NCBI RefSeq assembly: GCF_001485575.1
Contig: NZ_BCNB01000006.1
Coordinates: 186,001 to 250,000 of the forward strand
Length of the DNA stretch: 64,000 nt
Direction of reading: 5' to 3'
Source: Haloarcula sp. CBA1127
Lineage (GTDB): Archaea > Halobacteriota > Halobacteria > Halobacteriales > Haloarculaceae
Under the pieces are notes generated by a model that worked only from the letters and a program-made list of their open reading frames with translations, was not told the origin of the DNA and did no database searches. The position numbers and the translations under genes are program-made. Below, in pieces: positions 61,785-64,000 of this stretch. Position 1 is the stretch's first letter. Each line of letters begins with the position of its first letter.

Positions 61785-61918
61785 ACACTCATTGTGGGCG
61801 ACACTCTGTCATAAACTACGTGGAGGCCTACAAGGAATATTCCGGATCCAATTCGCAACGTGAATCTAGGCCAAGGTTAGCGCACACCTTTTGAGTACAG
61901 CCCACAAACGCGGGGAGT

Positions 61919-62902
61919 ATGAGCGATAGCGAAGCTGGCGGTCCGAAGCAGGTCTCGGACCCGGCCTACCACAGCGAGAACCACACGGCCGCCCAGACCT
62001 GCGGCTGGACGAAAAACGCCCTCCGCGGCGAGGGGAAGTGTTACAAGTACATTTTCTACGGTATCGAGTCCCACCGCTGCATCCAGATGACGCCGGTGGT
62101 GAAATGCAACGAGCGGTGCGTGTTCTGCTGGCGCGACCACGCCGGCCACGCCTACGAACTCGGCGACGTGGAGTGGGACGACCCTGCGGCGGTTGCCGAC
62201 GCCTCCGTGGAACTCCAGCGGAAACTCCTCTCCGGCTTCGGCGGCAACGACGAAGTCCCGCGTGAGGTGTTCGACCAGGCGATGGAGCCGCGCCACGTTG
62301 CTATCTCGCTGGACGGCGAACCCACGCTCTACCCGCACCTGCCAGAACTCATTGAGGAGTTCCACGAGCGCGACATCACCACGTTCCTCGTCTCTAACGG
62401 GACCAACACGGAGATGCTGGAGCAGTGTGACCCGACCCAGCTGTACGTCTCCGTCGACGCCGCCGACCGACAGACGTTCGATTCGACGGTGCAGGCGATG
62501 GAGGACGACGCCTGGGACTCGCTCATCGACACGCTGGACGTGCTGGCCGAGAAAGACGACACCCGCACCGTCATCCGAACGACGCTGGTCAAGGGCCACA
62601 ATATGCACCACCCCGAGTGGTACGCAGCGATGTGTGACCGGGCCGACGCGGACTTCGTCGAGATGAAGGCGTACATGCACGTCGGCCACTCGCGGGGCCG
62701 TCTCGACCGCGACTCGATGCCCGACCACAGCGAGGTCCGGGAGTTCACACGGGAGATGAGCGAGTACCTCCCCAACCACGACGTCCTGAAGGAAGTCGAA
62801 GACTCCCGTGTGACGATGCTCGCCGAGGATGAGAACACGTGGGTCCCGAAACTGGAGAAATCGAGCGAGTTCTGGGAACGGGACGCGCTCGTGGAGTATT
62901 GA
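61919..62902 (+). CDS. taw1: 4-demethylwyosine synthase (archaeal TYW1)
   Basis: A 327-residue radical-SAM enzyme forming imidazopurine in tRNA-Phe at G37. The SAM cluster motif is Cys63-x3-Cys67-x2-Cys70 ([14 protein letters not shown]). Three further Cys at 28, 41 and 54 have the 13-residue spacing of the second [4Fe-4S] cluster described for archaeal TYW1. The rest ([20 protein letters not shown]) matches the radical-SAM barrel. Starts at an ATG after an A+T-rich leader. Confidence 0.95.
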   Translation: MSDSEAGGPKQVSDPAYHSENHTAAQTCGWTKNALRGEGKCYKYIFYGIESHRCIQMTPVVKCNERCVFCWRDHAGHAYELGDVEWDDPAAVADASVELQRKLLSGFGGNDEVPREVFDQAMEPRHVAISLDGEPTLYPHLPELIEEFHERDITTFLVSNGTNTEMLEQCDPTQLYVSVDAADRQTFDSTVQAMEDDAWDSLIDTLDVLAEKDDTRTVIRTTLVKGHNMHHPEWYAAMCDRADADFVEMKAYMHVGHSRGRLDRDSMPDHSEVREFTREMSEYLPNHDVLKEVEDSRVTMLAEDENTWVPKLEKSSEFWERDALVEY

Positions 62903-63036
62903 GGCGACGGACCGGAACTCATCACAGCAGTGTGATGTGGCTGAACGTGTTAGGCAGCGGGTTAAATTGTATCCAGCACAAACGGTAAAACGCGCTTTCA
63001 GGACCAACCCTGTCTCAGTTTCTCTCCGTTCCAAAA

Positions 63037-63052
63037 GTGGAATGCATTCCAC
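63037..63052. promoter_or_regulatory. Perfect 16-bp palindrome, putative RbkR operator
   Basis: The sequence gtggaatgcattccac reads the same on both strands. It lies about 41 bases before the ATG of rbkR (63093), next to a TATA-like stretch (tgcttatcc, 63060-63068). RbkR-type HTH-kinases are known to bind palindromes upstream of riboflavin genes, so autoregulation is likely. The TF-site pairing is inferred. Confidence 0.65.
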
Positions 63053-63092
63053 CTTCGGTATGCTTATCCGGCGGGAATCCCTACTGCAGCGC

Positions 63093-63791
63093 ATGGCTGA
63101 ATCAACGGGACAGGGCGTCGGTCGGGACGAGCTGGCGACGCTGAAACTGCTCGCCCTCGACGGTGCGCTCGACGAGTCGACGAAGGTGTCCTGTGCCGAT
63201 CTCGCCGAACGGCTGGACGCCTCGAACCAGACCGCCTCGCGGCGGCTCCAGCGGCTCGAAGACGCCGGGCTGCTGGCCCGGGATATCGTCAGTGACGGGC
63301 AAGAGGTCGAACTGACCGGAGACGGCGAACGACGCCTCCAGTCCGAATACGCTGACTACCGACGGATCTTCGAATCCGACGCCAGCGTCGACCTGACCGG
63401 CGTCGTCACCTCGGGGATGGGCGAGGGTCGCCACTACATCACGTTGCCGGGCTACATGGAGCAGTTCATCGAACGGCTGGGGTACGAGCCCTTTGCCGGC
63501 ACGCTCAATCTCGAACTCACGGCCGAAAGCGTCCGCAAGCGAGCGCGGATGAGCGCTATCGAGCCGGTCACCATCGAGGGCTGGGAGGACGACGAGCGGA
63601 CGTACGGTCCCGCGTACTGCTATCCCGCATCGATAGAGGGGAGCGACGGCGAGTACGAGCCGGCCCACGTCATCGCTCCCGAGCGAACCCACCACGGCGA
63701 GGAACAGCTCGAAGTAATCGCGCCCGAGAAGCTCCGCGAGGTGCTGGAACTGGCCGACGGTGACGAGGTGATCGTGCATGTCTCGGAGTGA
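63093..63791 (+). CDS. rbkR: HTH regulator-riboflavin kinase fusion (RbkR, CTP-dependent)
   Basis: A 232-residue two-domain protein. Residues about 10-90 are a winged helix ([40 protein letters not shown]). Residues about 95-232 are the archaeal RibK kinase, with [36 protein letters not shown] and [20 protein letters not shown]. It phosphorylates riboflavin to FMN with CTP and represses riboflavin genes. It overlaps ribB by 14 bases. The ATG at 63093 follows the palindrome; the long upstream frame is read-through. Confidence 0.93.
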   Translation: MAESTGQGVGRDELATLKLLALDGALDESTKVSCADLAERLDASNQTASRRLQRLEDAGLLARDIVSDGQEVELTGDGERRLQSEYADYRRIFESDASVDLTGVVTSGMGEGRHYITLPGYMEQFIERLGYEPFAGTLNLELTAESVRKRARMSAIEPVTIEGWEDDERTYGPAYCYPASIEGSDGEYEPAHVIAPERTHHGEEQLEVIAPEKLREVLELADGDEVIVHVSE

Positions 63792-64000
63792 GGAGACCGC
63801 CGTCGACGCCGACAGTGTGACCGACGCCGTCGCCGCCTTCGCCCGCGGCGAGCCGGTGCTGATCCACGACGCCGCCGACCGTGAGGGTGAGACGGACCTC
63901 GTCTACCCGGCCGGAGCCGTCACCCCCGAAGCCGTCGCCCGGATGCGCAACGACGCTGGGGGCCTCGTCTGCGTCGCGCTCTCGGACCGCGTTGCCGAGG
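63778..64000 (+). CDS. ribB: 3,4-dihydroxy-2-butanone 4-phosphate synthase (partial)
   Basis: The first 74 residues are visible, starting [20 protein letters not shown], with the RibB motif [15 protein letters not shown] sequence [16 protein letters not shown] and [14 protein letters not shown]. It uses ribulose 5-phosphate to make the four-carbon precursor of the riboflavin ring. The start lies 14 bases inside rbkR, so the two are translationally coupled. The rest of the gene continues beyond the window. Confidence 0.9.
   Translation, partial: MSRSEETAVDADSVTDAVAAFARGEPVLIHDAADREGETDLVYPAGAVTPEAVARMRNDAGGLVCVALSDRVAE

Noticed and set aside
61877..63094. 405-codon minus-strand frame over taw1
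   Set aside because: Shadow of the radical-SAM gene, whose cluster motif is plain on the plus strand.

Overview
The window is a chromosomal stretch of a halophilic archaeon (class Halobacteria, probably Haloarcula or a close relative; the genus is an inference from gene order and cannot be settled without a search). The signs are G+C-rich, third-position-biased genes, strongly acidic proteins, many Tat-type lipoproteins (RR motif plus lipobox), and archaeal information-processing genes: SRP54, FtsY, prefoldin alpha, L18Ae/LX, L31e, L39e, aIF6, CDP-archaeol synthase, 4-demethylwyosine synthase and a CTP-type riboflavin kinase. No rRNA, tRNA, CRISPR array, replication origin or intact insertion sequence was recognised.

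Layout. 0-12 kb: a paired MgtE-like transporter (first gene cut by the window edge), a lipoprotein, a complete branched-chain amino-acid-type ABC operon (livJ, livHMGF) with a thioredoxin-domain gene attached, a UspA protein, srp54, an AEC-family permease broken by a one-base frameshift, a cupin and a KDPG-type aldolase. 12-21.5 kb: a lipoprotein built of N-x-T heptad repeats, an 880-base stretch without a recognisable gene, then ftsY-pfdA-rpl18a, aif6-rpl31e-rpl39e, a ZIP transporter, thpR, and TPR/DUF424 genes.

21.5-41.7 kb: a roughly 20-kb surface-polysaccharide or glycosylation island, visibly lower in G+C and with weaker codon bias. It encodes a polytopic GT-C-like protein, a DUF1616 protein, a DUF354 protein, a Wzx-type flippase, three glycosyltransferases, two secreted beta-helix proteins, a polysaccharide deacetylase, two FemAB-like transferases, and a four-gene module (hexapeptide acyltransferase, DegT aminotransferase, Gfo/Idh/MocA dehydrogenase, UDP-sugar 6-dehydrogenase). 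That module matches the enzyme set for UDP-diacetamido-dideoxy-uronic acid. Together they suggest assembly, export and tailoring of an acidic, amino-sugar-containing surface glycan.

41.7-60 kb: Fe-S assembly genes (sufS, sufU, an Nfu protein), a methyltransferase, a Cld-Abm fusion (PitA-like), an S49 protease with a DUF4350 partner, a DHH/RecJ-like nuclease, PspA, the tetrapyrrole operon hemC-cobA-hemD, carS, a regulator and an AhpD-like protein. 60-64 kb: several mini-genes, a low-G+C Fic/Doc-like gene that looks acquired, taw1, and a riboflavin regulator-kinase (RbkR type) followed by ribB. A perfect 16-bp palindrome lies just upstream of the rbkR start and is a likely operator.
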